A stretch of DNA of 49,927 nucleotides from Kofleriaceae bacterium. Its GTDB lineage: Bacteria > Myxococcota_A > Polyangia > Haliangiales > Haliangiaceae. Shown piece by piece: positions 1 through 8,508 of this stretch; positions within the stretch are counted from its first letter, which is position 1, and each line of letters begins with the position of its first letter. Under the pieces are notes generated by a model. The model ran no database searches and had not been told where the DNA came from. It worked only from the letters and a program-made list of their open reading frames with translations. Location of the stretch: positions 1 to 49,927 of the forward strand of contig JAGPCO010000051.1 of assembly GCA_018058095.1 (NCBI GenBank), in the 5' to 3' direction. The position numbers were made by a program, and so were the translations under genes.

Positions 1-177
<177 letters not shown>

Positions 178-515
178 CTGCAGTGCGCCGCGGGCCACGC
201 GTCCGGCCCGCGATGGCACGCATGGTCGGTGGGCTGCCGACGGGCGGGGGTGACGCGGAGGCAACGGGTCCCTCAGTCGCGAGTTCCGCGGGCCCTCGCG
301 CGGGCGTCATCGACTGCGTCACCCTCCGCCCCGCACCTCGGCCCCATCATCTAGGCAGCCCGCGGATGTCTGAGCGGATGAGGGACCCTTGCCAGGCGGC
401 GGAGGCCCGCGCCCGGCGGCGTCGGTGATCTACACCGGCGGCCGCCCTGGATCAGAGCATCCGCGCGCGCCACGCGCCCGGCGCGCGATGGCACGCATGC
501 GACGCGCGGCGCACG
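178..515. other. Non-coding stretch with a 30-bp imperfect direct repeat
   Basis: No open frame here has convincing codon content; the short ones are Arg/Ala/Pro-rich shadows. The stretch holds two copies of a 30-base segment, at 195-224 and 470-499, that differ at two positions. Each contains the core GCGATGGCACGCATG. The second copy lies just beyond the stop of the glycosyltransferase at 516-1091. No terminator or RNA gene was recognised. Confidence 0.5.
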
Positions 516-1091
516 TTACGAGGCGCGGCGGGCGACGAAGGCGGCGCGCAGGCGGGCCATGCCGACCGGCGGCGGCACGAGCGGGGCGCCGTTGATGGCG
601 ACGCGCAGGCCACGCACGGCGAGGCGCTTGCCGAAGCGGCGCTGGGCCGGCTCGCCGCGCAGGCGGACGCCGGCGAAGGCATCGAGGGTGCGGACGCGGT
701 GGGCGACGATGTAACGACCGAGCGCGATCTCGACGTCGACGCGATCGTGCACGCGCGCCGCCGCGGCCAGGAAGCTGGCCACGTTGCTGGTCGACACCTC
801 GGGCGGTGACAGCACGGCGAGGACGTGACCCTGGGCGCGGTCGACGCCAGCCTCGACCGCACGCGTGCGTGGTGGCGCCTGGATGACCCGCAGCTCGGAG
901 ATCTCCGGTCGCACCAGCGCCAGCACTGCGTGCGAGTTGTCGGCGCTGTCCTCGTCGACGGCGATGATCTCGAAGGTCAGGCCGGAGGCGCGCAGGGCGG
1001 CGGCCAGCTGGCGCATGGCCGCGCCGATGACCTCCTCGTCGTCGCCAAAAGGCACGATCACCGAAAGGTCCTGCCGGGGCGCCTGACTCAT
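516..1091 (-). CDS. Short GT2-like glycosyltransferase, probably degenerate
   Basis: The 191-residue protein begins with a GT-A/GT2 signature: LSVIVPFGDDEEVIG (residues 9-23) is the first strand and nucleotide loop, followed by EIIAVDEDSADNS. It stops at about 190 residues, shorter than usual GT2 enzymes. Where the metal-binding DxD normally follows a GxxLAVLD-type strand, this protein reads HVLAVLSPPEV, so the metal-binding acid is missing. The start has GGAG three bases upstream. It lies 67 bp downstream of the GT4 gene on the same strand and may be the last gene of that cluster. It could be a pseudo-enzyme or a partner of the full-length GT2 upstream. Confidence 0.65.
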   Translation of the reverse strand: MSQAPRQDLSVIVPFGDDEEVIGAAMRQLAAALRASGLTFEIIAVDEDSADNSHAVLALVRPEISELRVIQAPPRTRAVEAGVDRAQGHVLAVLSPPEVSTSNVASFLAAAARVHDRVDVEIALGRYIVAHRVRTLDAFAGVRLRGEPAQRRFGKRLAVRGLRVAINGAPLVPPPVGMARLRAAFVARRAS

Positions 1092-1158
1092 CGGCTCCGG
1101 CAGCTAGCAGGAGGCGTGCCGGACGGCAGGGCCCTTTCGACGTCCTAACTGGCTGAAT

Positions 1159-2400
1159 TCACGCGTCAGAAGCTCCCTCACCGGACCGAAACTGCGTAGC
1201 CCCTGCGCCAATCCAGTCCGCGTCGGGCCCCGAGTGCGTAACCCAGTACGCGGCGAGCCTCCGGGCGACCTCCGGCCAGGCATAGCCGGCCGCGACCTCC
1301 CGGGCCGCCGCCGCCGCTGCCCCGGTCCCGATCGCCACCAGCAGCTGCCGGATCGCGGCCGCCAGCAGGTCCGGATGGCCCGGCTCGGCCAGGGCGATCG
1401 CCGACGACGCGGGCAGCTCGGCCAGGCCGCCGGTGCGGCTGACCGCGATCGGCCGCCCCGCCGCCAGCGCCTCGAGCGCCACCCGCGGCGTGCCCTCGCT
1501 GCGCCCGCCGCGCTCGATCGACGGCACCAGCACGACGTCGGCGCCGGCCAGCAGGGCGTCGCGGCCGGCGGCGTCGACCTGCCCGACCAGCTCGACGGTG
1601 TGACCGCCGCCGACGCGGGCCGCCCGCGCCGCCAGCGCCGCCCGCTCGGGCCCGTCGCCGGCGATGATCAGCCGCACCGGCGGCAGGTGCGCGAGCGCGT
1701 CGAGCGCCACCACCACGCCCTTGAGCTCGACCAGCCGGGCCAGCACCAGCAGCGTCGGTCGACGGTCGGTGATCGCCCGCGGCGGCGGCACCGCGGCGAA
1801 GCGGGTGACGTCGATCCCCATCGGCTGCACCAGCGCGCCCGCCACCCACGCCGCGGTGGCGCCGGTACAGGCCGCCGCCGCGCGCGCGCGCAGCGCCTCG
1901 GCCACGAACACCACGCGCGCACCGCGTCGGCGCAGCAGGCCCATCGTCGGCGCCAGCAGGCCGAGCCGGGCCAGCAGGTGCACGTCGCCGCCGTGGGCGA
2001 TCGCCAGCAGCGGCCCGCGGGTCGGCAACGCGGCCAGCGCCGACGGCGCCAGCCAGTGCGTGATCACCGCGTCCCAGCCGCCGCGCCGCGCCGCCCGCGC
2101 CACCGTCAGCGCCAGGCGCGCGCCGAAGCCAGCGGCCCCGAGCAGCCGCGCCGCCCCACCCACCGCGAGCGCGTCGGGCGCGCCGCCGGCGTAGAACAGC
2201 CCGGCCGGCGCCGGCACCCGTGCGATCACCCGGCCGCCGTCGTCGTCGTCGTCGGCCGCGCCGGCCGCCACCACCTCGATCCGCGCCGGCGCGTGCGGCA
2301 GCGCGTCCAGCAGCTCGGCCACGAACGCGCCGGCGGCGTCGCCCGGGCGGCGCGGATACGACGTGGTGACCACGCCGACCGTGCCGAGGCGCGTACTCAC
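1159..2400 (-). CDS. Glycosyltransferase family 4 (GT-B fold)
   Basis: The 413-residue protein is a typical GT4. It has an N-terminal acceptor half ([20 protein letters not shown] near the start, IAHGGDVH about residue 145) and a C-terminal nucleotide-sugar half with [12 protein letters not shown] and the EX7E region [18 protein letters not shown]. It is expected to transfer a sugar from a nucleotide donor to a glycolipid or polysaccharide precursor. The start chosen is GTG at 2398-2400, which overlaps the TGA of the upstream GT2 gene (GTGA), so translation is probably coupled. The open frame continues upstream only as a shadow of that gene. Confidence 0.88.
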   Translation of the reverse strand: MSTRLGTVGVVTTSYPRRPGDAAGAFVAELLDALPHAPARIEVVAAGAADDDDDGGRVIARVPAPAGLFYAGGAPDALAVGGAARLLGAAGFGARLALTVARAARRGGWDAVITHWLAPSALAALPTRGPLLAIAHGGDVHLLARLGLLAPTMGLLRRRGARVVFVAEALRARAAAACTGATAAWVAGALVQPMGIDVTRFAAVPPPRAITDRRPTLLVLARLVELKGVVVALDALAHLPPVRLIIAGDGPERAALAARAARVGGGHTVELVGQVDAAGRDALLAGADVVLVPSIERGGRSEGTPRVALEALAAGRPIAVSRTGGLAELPASSAIALAEPGHPDLLAAAIRQLLVAIGTGAAAAAAREVAAGYAWPEVARRLAAYWVTHSGPDADWIGAGATQFRSGEGASDA

Positions 2401-3140
2401 GCCGGGCGCGACCGCGCGCCGGCGGCCAGGCGCGTGCCCCACGACCGCAGCAGCACCCACGGGATGGGGTGCAGCACCGTGCCGAGCCGGATGCCGCTCT
2501 TCCAGTGCGGGCCGTAGATGGGGCGGACCGGTACGTCGAGCACTCGCATGCCGGCGACGTTGAGGCGCGACAGCAGGTCGTTGGGGTAACCGTAGCGCGG
2601 GAACAGCGCGGCCAGGTCGATGGCCTCGAGCGCGCGGCGGTGGATCACCGTGTAGCCGCACTGCGAGTCGAACACGTGGCGGTAGCCCGAGGTCAGCCGC
2701 GTCGCCGTCGACAGCACCAGGTTGCCGACGATGCGCGCCGGCGGCATCTCGGTCCACACCGCCGGGTGCAGGAAGCGGTTGCCCTTGACGTAGTCGGCCA
2801 CGTCGTCGGCGATGGGGTCGAGCAGCGCGGGCAGGTCGGCCGGGTCCATCTGGCCATCGCCGGCCATCACCGCCACCGCGTCGCAGCCCTCGGCCAGGGC
2901 GCGCCGGTAGCCGGTGACCAGGGCCGCGCCGACGCCGCGGTTGACCGGGTGGCGCACCACCACCACGCCGGCCCGGCCGGCGGCCGCCGCCTCGGCCTGC
3001 GCCGTGGTCGCGTCGGTCGAGGCGTCATCGACGACGATGACGTGATCGAGAAAGGCCGGCGCGGTCGCCACCGCCGCGCCGATCGCCGCCGCCTCGTTGA
3101 AGGCCGGGATCACCACGCCGACGCGCAACTGGCGGTACAT
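2397..3140 (-). CDS. Family 2 glycosyltransferase, polyprenyl-phosphate sugar synthase type
   Basis: The 247-residue GT2 enzyme has the N-terminal signature [27 protein letters not shown], and the DxD-type metal site in [13 protein letters not shown]. This arrangement is typical of dolichol/undecaprenyl-phosphate mannose or glucose synthases, which charge a lipid carrier at the inner face of the membrane. No membrane segments follow, so it is the soluble form. It is the first gene of a GT2-GT4-GT2-like run and overlaps the GT4 by four bases. The run looks like a small glycolipid or polysaccharide unit; the sugar and acceptor cannot be read from sequence. Confidence 0.85.
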   Translation of the reverse strand: MYRQLRVGVVIPAFNEAAAIGAAVATAPAFLDHVIVVDDASTDATTAQAEAAAAGRAGVVVVRHPVNRGVGAALVTGYRRALAEGCDAVAVMAGDGQMDPADLPALLDPIADDVADYVKGNRFLHPAVWTEMPPARIVGNLVLSTATRLTSGYRHVFDSQCGYTVIHRRALEAIDLAALFPRYGYPNDLLSRLNVAGMRVLDVPVRPIYGPHWKSGIRLGTVLHPIPWVLLRSWGTRLAAGARSRPA

Positions 3141-3147
3141 CGTCGTG

Positions 3148-3176
3148 GTTTTAGTGTGTGGTCCCGGGATCGTCCA
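3148..3176 (-). promoter_or_regulatory. Candidate promoter of the glycosyltransferase cluster
   Basis: On the minus strand, TGGACG (3171-3176) and TAAAAC (3148-3153) are separated by 17 bases. The -10 box ends seven bases before the ATG at 3140. There is no Shine-Dalgarno sequence, so the transcript would start at or next to the start codon. Confidence 0.45.
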
Positions 3177-3308
3177 GCCGGCATGCGGCGGAAATACCCC
3201 CTGGCGTCCCGCGGCGCCGGGCCGGACCTGTCAGGGCGCCATGGTAGCCACGGACCTGGAACGAGGGCCACGCAGAGGTCCTCGCAACCCGAAGAAGTCG
3301 AGGAAGTC

Positions 3309-3803
3309 ATGGCCGCCGGCGTCAACAAAGTCATTCTCGTGGGCCATCTCGGCGCGGATCCCGACATGCGCTACACCCCGAGCGGGCAGGGCGTGTGTGA
3401 GCTGCGCGTCGCCACCAGCGAGAGCTGGAACGACAAGAACGGGCAGCGCCAGGAGCGCACCGAGTGGCACCGCGTGGTGGTGTGGGGCAAGCGGGCCGAG
3501 GTGTGCGCCAAGTACCTGGCCAAGGGCCGCCAGGTCTACGTCGAGGGCCGCATCCAGACCCGGTCGTACGACGACAAGGAAGGCGTCAAGCGCTACATGA
3601 CCGAGGTCATCGCCAACGACGTCCAGTTCCTCGGCAGCGGCAACCGCGACGGCGCGGGTGCTGGCGGCGGTGGTGGTGGTGCGGGTGGTGGTGGTCGCGG
3701 TCGCGACGACGCCGGCGGCCCGCCGCCCGACGACCTCGGCTACGGTGGTGGCGGCAGTGGTGGTGGTGCCGGCCCTGGCCCCGACGACGACATCCCGTTC
3801 TGA
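3309..3803 (+). CDS. ssb: Single-stranded DNA-binding protein
   Basis: The 164-residue SSB binds single-stranded DNA during replication, recombination and repair. The OB-fold occupies residues 1 to about 107, beginning [20 protein letters not shown], with [20 protein letters not shown] and [14 protein letters not shown] Gly/Asp-rich linker follows, and the protein ends in DDDIPF, the canonical acidic tip that recruits repair and replication proteins. The ATG at 3309 is preceded by purine-rich GAGGAAG. The Gly-rich linker is coded by GGTGGTGGT runs. It stands alone on the plus strand. Confidence 0.97.
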   Translation: MAAGVNKVILVGHLGADPDMRYTPSGQGVCELRVATSESWNDKNGQRQERTEWHRVVVWGKRAEVCAKYLAKGRQVYVEGRIQTRSYDDKEGVKRYMTEVIANDVQFLGSGNRDGAGAGGGGGGAGGGGRGRDDAGGPPPDDLGYGGGGSGGGAGPGPDDDIPF

Positions 3804-3835
3804 GCTGCGTCGGAGACCTCTTGGTTCTGTACCGG

Positions 3836-3883
3836 GGCGGCTGCCTCTGCGGGCGAGGTTCGCCGTGCGTCCTGGCTGCCGCC
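3836..3883 (+). terminator. Candidate terminator: nested hairpin downstream of ssb
   Basis: Arms GGCGGCTGCC (3836-3845) and GGCTGCCGCC (3874-3883) pair with one mismatch. Between them sits a second, perfect hairpin GGCGA-GGT-TCGCC (3852-3864). It lies 33 bp after the ssb stop, between convergent genes. There is no T tract, so intrinsic termination is not certain. Confidence 0.35.
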
Positions 3884-3991
3884 GTTCGCGGGCACGAAGT
3901 GCTACCCGCGGGATCGCGACACGGGCGCTCGAACCGAGCCGTAGGCTGGAGGGCCACGGACGGCCCGACGAGTCACGACAGGCCGAACCGG

Positions 3992-4381
3992 CTACGGCGT
4001 GCAGGCGTTGACCGCCGACGGACGACAGAGGCCCATGCCGTTGCAGCGCGGGGGCTCGGGCGCGCCCGGTTGCGCCGGGCACGGGTTGGCGCCATCGCAG
4101 GCCTGGGTGCACACGGTGAACCCGGCGGTGCCGAAGTCGCGGCAGTTGCCCGACAGGCAGTCCGACGGCAGCGTACACGGCTCGTAGGCGGCGCCGGTGC
4201 ACACGTTGCCGCCGGCGCCGTCGGGTGTTCCGGCCGCGCCGTCGGGGCTGCCGGCCGCGCCGTCGGGCGTGCCGCCGGTGGCGGCGTCGGCGGACGGATC
4301 CGGGTCGGACCCACAGCCGGCGGAGCCGAGCACCAGGAGCACGAGAATCGAGTACAGCGCAGCGCCCGTCTTCGACATCAT
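3992..4381 (-). CDS. Cys-rich secreted lipoprotein
   Basis: The 129-residue protein has a lipoprotein signal peptide (hydrophobic ILVLLVLGSAG followed by Cys), then a short repeat of PDGAAG units, then a Cys-rich domain with spacings such as CTLPSDCLSGNC and CNGMGLC. This disulfide-rich style is common in outer-surface lipoproteins of myxobacteria. The start chosen is the ATG at 4381, because TAGGAT (4389-4394) ends seven bases upstream of it, as for other leaderless genes here. An in-frame ATG at 4390 would fall inside that box. Function is unknown. It diverges from the TonB receptor. Confidence 0.7.
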   Translation of the reverse strand: MMSKTGAALYSILVLLVLGSAGCGSDPDPSADAATGGTPDGAAGSPDGAAGTPDGAGGNVCTGAAYEPCTLPSDCLSGNCRDFGTAGFTVCTQACDGANPCPAQPGAPEPPRCNGMGLCRPSAVNACTP

Positions 4382-4388
4382 GGAGACC

Positions 4389-4490
4389 ATCCTACCAAGG
4401 TCCTCGCGACGCCCGCGCGCGCGATCGTCGACGGTGCGCACCTGTTACGACGCTGTAACCGGAGCAGGCCGGTGGACCTCGGCATATGCT
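4389..4490. promoter_or_regulatory. Divergent leaderless promoters with an inverted repeat
   Basis: A minus-strand -10 box TAGGAT (4389-4394) serves the Cys-rich lipoprotein. A plus-strand box TATGCT (4485-4490) ends six bases before the receptor ATG at 4497. Between them is the inverted repeat GTTAC-N6-GTAAC (4444-4459), a possible operator. Neither gene has a Shine-Dalgarno sequence. I found no clear -35 for the receptor. Confidence 0.4.
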
Positions 4491-4496
4491 GCGCGC

Positions 4497-6515
4497 ATGA
4501 ACCTCGGCGCGGTCCTTGCTGAGCCGATCGCCGCCATGACCTCCCCCGGGCGCAAGCGCGCGATCGCGCTCGCCACGGTGCTGCTGGGCGCGGCCGGGCC
4601 GGCGACCGCAGCCCCGGCCGGCGGGGTGGCCAGCCCCACGTCGTCACCGGCGGTCGACGACGGCGCGGCGGCGCCGGGCGAGCCGGCGCTGACCGACGCC
4701 GAGCTGCTGGCGCAGAGCGAGGCCGAGGCCGAGGCCGAGGTGATCGAGGTGTGGGAGGAGCGACCGGAGAAGCCGTTCGATCGCGACACCACCCGCCGCC
4801 TCACCGGCGCGGAGCTGGCGGCGCGCGGCGCGACCGACCTCGGCTCGGCGCTCGCGCTCCTGCCCGACGTGTCGGTGCGCGACGTCGGCCGCGGCGGCTT
4901 CAACGTCGACATCCGCGGCGCGCGCAAGGGTGCGGTCCGCGTCCTCATCGACGGCGTGTCGGTCAGCGACCCGTATTACGGCACGTTCGACGTCTCGACC
5001 ATCCCGGTCACCGACATCGCCGAGATCCGGGTCTCGACCTCACCCAGCTCGCCCATCGACGGGCCAGGTGGACCGGGCGGCGTGATCGAGGTCCACACCC
5101 ACGACGCGATCGGCCCGAGCTTCACCATCGCCCGCCTGGTCGGCACCACCCAGCGCGGCGCCACCGCGTCGGCGACCGGCCGGGTCGCGCTGACCGACCG
5201 GCTGGCGGTGCGCCTGTCGACCACCGCCGGCGTCGGCAACGAGGAGTTCTCCACCCCGCGCGGCTCGGTCGACGAGGACCGGCGCGCGACCTCGGGCGCG
5301 CTGCGCCTCGAGTACCGGCACGGCCAGCGCCGCGTCGTGGTCGACGGCTTCGCCGACGACCGCCGCTACCTGGCGCCGCCGTCCGACGAGCTGGCCACCG
5401 CCCTGTTCCTGCTCGTCGGCAACGAGAGCACCGGCCGCGTCGGCGTTGCCTTCGACGACGCGCTCGGCGCCAGCCAGCGCCTGCAGCTGAAGGCGGCCAG
5501 CTGGCTGCACGCCACCAGCAAGCAGAGCTTCAACTTCCGCGACCCGGCGCTGACCGAGCTGGCCAACAGCGAGGATCTGTTCGCCCTGCGCGCTGGCGGC
5601 CAGGCCCTGCTGACCCGACCGATCGGCCGCGACGCGCGCTGGGTCACCTCGATCACCGTCGATCACGAGCGGGCGCGGTCGGAGAACCAGCGGGCCGAGG
5701 TGACCCGGGCCGAGGTCACCACGGTCGAGGTCGCCGCCGGCGGCCAGTACCAGCGCGGCCGGCTCCGCCTCGACGGCGCGGCCGGCCTGGCGGTGCCGCT
5801 CGGGATCGAGGCCGGGCCGTGGCCGGAGGCCAAGCTGAGCGCGAAGCTCGACGCCACCGCCTGGGCCAGCGTCGAGGCCATCGCCGCCCGCAAGGGCCGG
5901 GTGCCGAGCCTGCGCGAGCGCTTCTTCGACGGCAACGGCGGCAACACCGCCCTCGATCCCGAGCAGGCCAGCCACGGCGAGCTGCGCCTGGTGGTGCGGC
6001 CGCGCGCCGGCGTCGAGCTGACCGCGGCGCCGTACCTGCGCCTGACCACCGGCACGCTCAAGGTCGGGCCGCCGCCCGACAACCTGCTGGTCAACCTCGG
6101 CCGCCTGCGCGTGGCCGGCGTCGATCTGCTGGCCCGGGCCGAGCTGACGACCTGGGCCGAGCTCGGCGGCGGCTATACGCTGGCCGACGCCTACTCGGCC
6201 GACGTGTGCGGCGACGCCGCCAGCTGCTCGCCGATCGAGCGCTTCCCGCGCCACCGCGTCGACGGCTGGGGCCGGCTGCGCCACCGCCGTGGCAGCCTGC
6301 TGGTGCGCGGGCGCTTCGCCGGCCGCGCGGTCGACCAGACCGTGGTCACGCCGCGCTACGTGTTGTGGGAGGCGACCGCCACCGCGACGCTCCGCCCCGG
6401 CTGGCTGGTCGTGCTGCGCGCCGACGACCTGCTCGACGCCCGACCGGAGACCCGCGCCGGGTACCACCTGCCCGGCCGCACCGTGACCGCCCTGGTGCAA
6501 GGCACCTGGGACTGA
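4497..6515 (+). CDS. TonB-dependent outer-membrane receptor (BtuB-like size)
   Basis: The 672-residue protein has a signal peptide (residues 1 to about 38), an acidic Ala/Glu stretch ending in a TonB-box-like EVIEVWEERPEKP (81-93), then a plug domain at about 95-205 with DLGSALALLPDVSVRD, VRVLIDGVSVSDPYYG and GPGGVIEVHTHDA. The rest is a 22-strand-type barrel. It imports a scarce ligand, perhaps a metal complex or vitamin, across the outer membrane using TonB energy; the ligand is not readable. The start is the ATG six bases after TATGCT. A long in-frame extension upstream overlaps the divergent lipoprotein gene and lacks a signal sequence. Residues about 579-609 are duplicated at 7824-7914. 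Confidence 0.88.
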   Translation: MNLGAVLAEPIAAMTSPGRKRAIALATVLLGAAGPATAAPAGGVASPTSSPAVDDGAAAPGEPALTDAELLAQSEAEAEAEVIEVWEERPEKPFDRDTTRRLTGAELAARGATDLGSALALLPDVSVRDVGRGGFNVDIRGARKGAVRVLIDGVSVSDPYYGTFDVSTIPVTDIAEIRVSTSPSSPIDGPGGPGGVIEVHTHDAIGPSFTIARLVGTTQRGATASATGRVALTDRLAVRLSTTAGVGNEEFSTPRGSVDEDRRATSGALRLEYRHGQRRVVVDGFADDRRYLAPPSDELATALFLLVGNESTGRVGVAFDDALGASQRLQLKAASWLHATSKQSFNFRDPALTELANSEDLFALRAGGQALLTRPIGRDARWVTSITVDHERARSENQRAEVTRAEVTTVEVAAGGQYQRGRLRLDGAAGLAVPLGIEAGPWPEAKLSAKLDATAWASVEAIAARKGRVPSLRERFFDGNGGNTALDPEQASHGELRLVVRPRAGVELTAAPYLRLTTGTLKVGPPPDNLLVNLGRLRVAGVDLLARAELTTWAELGGGYTLADAYSADVCGDAASCSPIERFPRHRVDGWGRLRHRRGSLLVRGRFAGRAVDQTVVTPRYVLWEATATATLRPGWLVVLRADDLLDARPETRAGYHLPGRTVTALVQGTWD

Positions 6516-6699
6516 CCGACACGGTGCCACGAGGTGCCGGTGGACGAGTGGCGCTGCGGGTGAACTGGCGCGCGGTGCGAGCGGATGTGGCGTGCCCTGC
6601 AAGTGCGACCGCCGACGTGCGACGCCGGCGCATCCGTCGGCCAGGACATGCACCACACCCGCACCTACGGTCGCCGCAGGGCCGTGTGACGGTGGCGGC
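6516..6699 (+). other. Intergenic region between receptor and lipoprotein
   Basis: This 184-bp stretch has no hairpin typical of a terminator. TACGGT at about 6665 may be a -10 box for the downstream lipoprotein, with a short leader that contains GGTGG. Confidence 0.25.
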
Positions 6700-7794
6700 A
6701 TGCAGGTCCCACGCTGGCCCATCGGGTTGAGTCTCTTGCTGGCAGCGTGCGCGAGTGGTGGCATCGGCAAGCGCGCGGACCGCGCCGCGGTGGCGAACCC
6801 CGGTGAGCTAGGCCGCGCGCGCGCCATCGCTGCGCGCGCACACCTCGGCCCGAGCGGACCCGCGATCGCGCGCGTGTTGTCGGAGGACACAGGCCGCGCT
6901 GGCGGCTCGTGCGTGGCGTTCACCAGCCCCGTCGTCGAGGTCGGGACGACGACGGTCGGCGTCGTCGAGGTGGAAGATGGCGCCGCGCTGGTGCGGACCG
7001 TGCCGGTGCGTCGGCTGGCGTGGATAGTCACCGGCGACGAGACCTACCTGTCCCCCGGGCGCGGGTTGCCGGCCCCGGGCGCGGGCGAGCCGGCGGTGTT
7101 CCTCCGGCGCGGCGCGATGGTCGAGGTGATCCGCCGCGATCGCGACTGGATTCTGGTGGAGCTCGCCGAGGGGTCCGAGACCGCGCGCGGCTGGATCCCC
7201 GTCGCGAGCGCCGCGCAGGTCGGCCCGGGGCGCGACGACGCCGCGGCGACTACGATGGAGGCGGAGCAAGGAGTGCGCGTGTGGCCGCTGGCCGGGCAAC
7301 TCCGGGCTTCGGCCGCGGCCGACGCGCCGGCGCTGCTGACGACGCACGCGGCCGGGCCGTTCGCGCTGGTGTCGCGCACGGAGGCGGCTGCGCTGGCCGT
7401 GTACCAGAGCGCCACGGTACGCGCCCTCGGCTTCATCACCTTCGCCGAAGCGGACGACCTCGCGCCGCCCGGGCGTGACCTGCACCGATGCGTGAACGAG
7501 CCACCACCACGTCGAAACCTCCCGGTAGTCCACGTGTTTCACGGCGGCGAGCGCGCCGAGGTCGACGTTCCGGCCGGGGTGTGCCTTCGGTCCGAGCTCG
7601 ACGGCACCGTGGTCGGCATCACCTTGGCGCCTGCTCGCCGCACCCTGACCCGTCGAGCGGGCAGCGGCTGGGCCACCGCCTGGTTCGCAGGCCGCAACTT
7701 TCCGCCCGTCTCGCTGCAGATGCCGACGCGGCCTGGGGCCGGCCCCGTCCAGATCGTCGCTGACTGCAGCGCCAGCTTGGCCGGCCGCGACTAG
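6700..7794 (+). CDS. Lipoprotein with SH3-like segment
   Basis: The 364-residue protein starts MQVPRWPIGLSLLLAAC, a clear lipobox, so it is probably lipid-anchored. The segment VFLRRGAMVEVIRRDRDWI followed by GWIPVASA (about residues 135-170) resembles a bacterial SH3-like fold, which often binds cell wall or peptide. The rest has no recognised motif. The upstream frame is open to 6592, but the signal peptide fixes the start at 6700, with GGTGG a few bases before it. It sits between the TonB receptor and the duplicated receptor fragment. Function unknown. Confidence 0.65.
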   Translation: MQVPRWPIGLSLLLAACASGGIGKRADRAAVANPGELGRARAIAARAHLGPSGPAIARVLSEDTGRAGGSCVAFTSPVVEVGTTTVGVVEVEDGAALVRTVPVRRLAWIVTGDETYLSPGRGLPAPGAGEPAVFLRRGAMVEVIRRDRDWILVELAEGSETARGWIPVASAAQVGPGRDDAAATTMEAEQGVRVWPLAGQLRASAAADAPALLTTHAAGPFALVSRTEAAALAVYQSATVRALGFITFAEADDLAPPGRDLHRCVNEPPPRRNLPVVHVFHGGERAEVDVPAGVCLRSELDGTVVGITLAPARRTLTRRAGSGWATAWFAGRNFPPVSLQMPTRPGAGPVQIVADCSASLAGRD

Positions 7795-7823
7795 AGCACC
7801 TCTCACAACCCCGTGACCAACTG

Positions 7824-7914
7824 GCCGATCGAGCGCTTCCCGCGCCACCGCGTCGACGGACGGGGCAGGCTGTCCCGCCGTGGCAGCCTGCTGGCGCGCG
7901 GGCGCTTCGCCGGC
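7824..7914 (+). pseudogene. Duplicated fragment of the TonB-receptor gene
   Basis: This 91-bp segment matches 6230-6323, inside the receptor gene, with about six substitutions and one 3-base deletion (about 93 % over aligned bases). Similarity stops abruptly at both ends. The receptor reading frame is kept, giving residues such as PIERFPRHRVDG and a continuation to TGA at 7945-7947. The frame opens only from 7795, so at most a 40-50-residue peptide is possible. It is most simply a relic of a partial duplication. Its 3' edge supplies the upstream region of the next lipoprotein gene. Confidence 0.75.
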
Positions 7915-7928
7915 TGCCGGGGGCCGGG

Positions 7929-7934
7929 TAGGAT
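7929..7934 (+). promoter_or_regulatory. -10 box of a leaderless transcript
   Basis: TAGGAT ends six bases before the ATG at 7941, and no ribosome-binding site is present. The upstream promoter region lies inside the duplicated receptor fragment. Confidence 0.4.
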
Positions 7935-7940
7935 GCGCCC

Positions 7941-8432
7941 ATGCTGATTCGCCTCGATCTCGTCTCCGCTCGCGCGGCGCTCGCCGCCCTCGCCCTCGCC
8001 ATCACGCCCGCCTGTGGCGGCGGCGCCCGGCCCAGCCCCGGCACCGGCCCGACCGCCGGCACCGGCGCGGCTGGCGACGACGGCGCCAGCGCCGCGCCCG
8101 CCACCGCGCCTGCTGCGGATCCCGCGCTCGCCACGCTGCTGGCGTCGACGTTGCCGCTGCCGGCCGAGATGTCCAACCAGACCGAGTGCGCCGGCGCCGC
8201 CACCCTCGGCGCGCTGGTGGCCGACGTGCAGCGGCAGCACCCGGACTGGACGGTCAAGGTCACCTGTGACTCGCCGACCGATCCGGCCGCCTGCACCGCC
8301 GCCTTCACCGGCCCGGCCGGCAGCAGCGCCGACCCGTGCAGCGCCGCGGGTGGCCCCGGCCTGACCATCATCTTCTCGACCGACGCCGCCGGCGCGGTGG
8401 TCCGAGATGGCCTCGAGTGCTCCTGGTTCTGA
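7941..8432 (+). CDS. Small lipoprotein of unknown function
   Basis: The 163-residue protein has a signal peptide (LALAITPAC, lipobox Cys about residue 25), an Ala/Gly/Thr/Pro-rich linker of about 35 residues, and a small C-terminal domain with four spaced cysteines (about residues 83-136) that could form disulfides, ending ECSWF. No family was recognised. The domain reads like a compact alpha/beta fold (LGALVADVQRQHPDWTVKVTC). It is monocistronic by spacing, preceded by a leaderless-type -10 box. Confidence 0.6.
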   Translation: MLIRLDLVSARAALAALALAITPACGGGARPSPGTGPTAGTGAAGDDGASAAPATAPAADPALATLLASTLPLPAEMSNQTECAGAATLGALVADVQRQHPDWTVKVTCDSPTDPAACTAAFTGPAGSSADPCSAAGGPGLTIIFSTDAAGAVVRDGLECSWF

Positions 8433-8472
8433 CCCACCGGAGTCGCTGATGGGCCGGTCGAGCGGCAGGAAG

Positions 8473-8502
8473 TTGGCCCCGAGGAGCGCAGCTCGATACG
8501 AT
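8473..8502 (+). promoter_or_regulatory. Promoter of the VDA-repeat lipoprotein
   Basis: TTGGCC (8473-8478), an 18-base spacer and TACGAT (8497-8502), which ends six bases before the ATG at 8509. There is no ribosome-binding site between them, which fits a leaderless transcript. Confidence 0.45.
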
Positions 8503-8508
8503 TGCCGG

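Noticed and set aside
183-428. Small open frame on the plus strand in the gene-poor stretch
   Set aside because: Arg/Pro/Gly-rich composition without signal, domain or ribosome-binding site.
516-3140. Polysaccharide biosynthesis gene cluster
   Set aside because: Only three glycosyltransferases are seen; there is no flippase, polymerase or sugar-nucleotide gene, so a cluster cannot be claimed.
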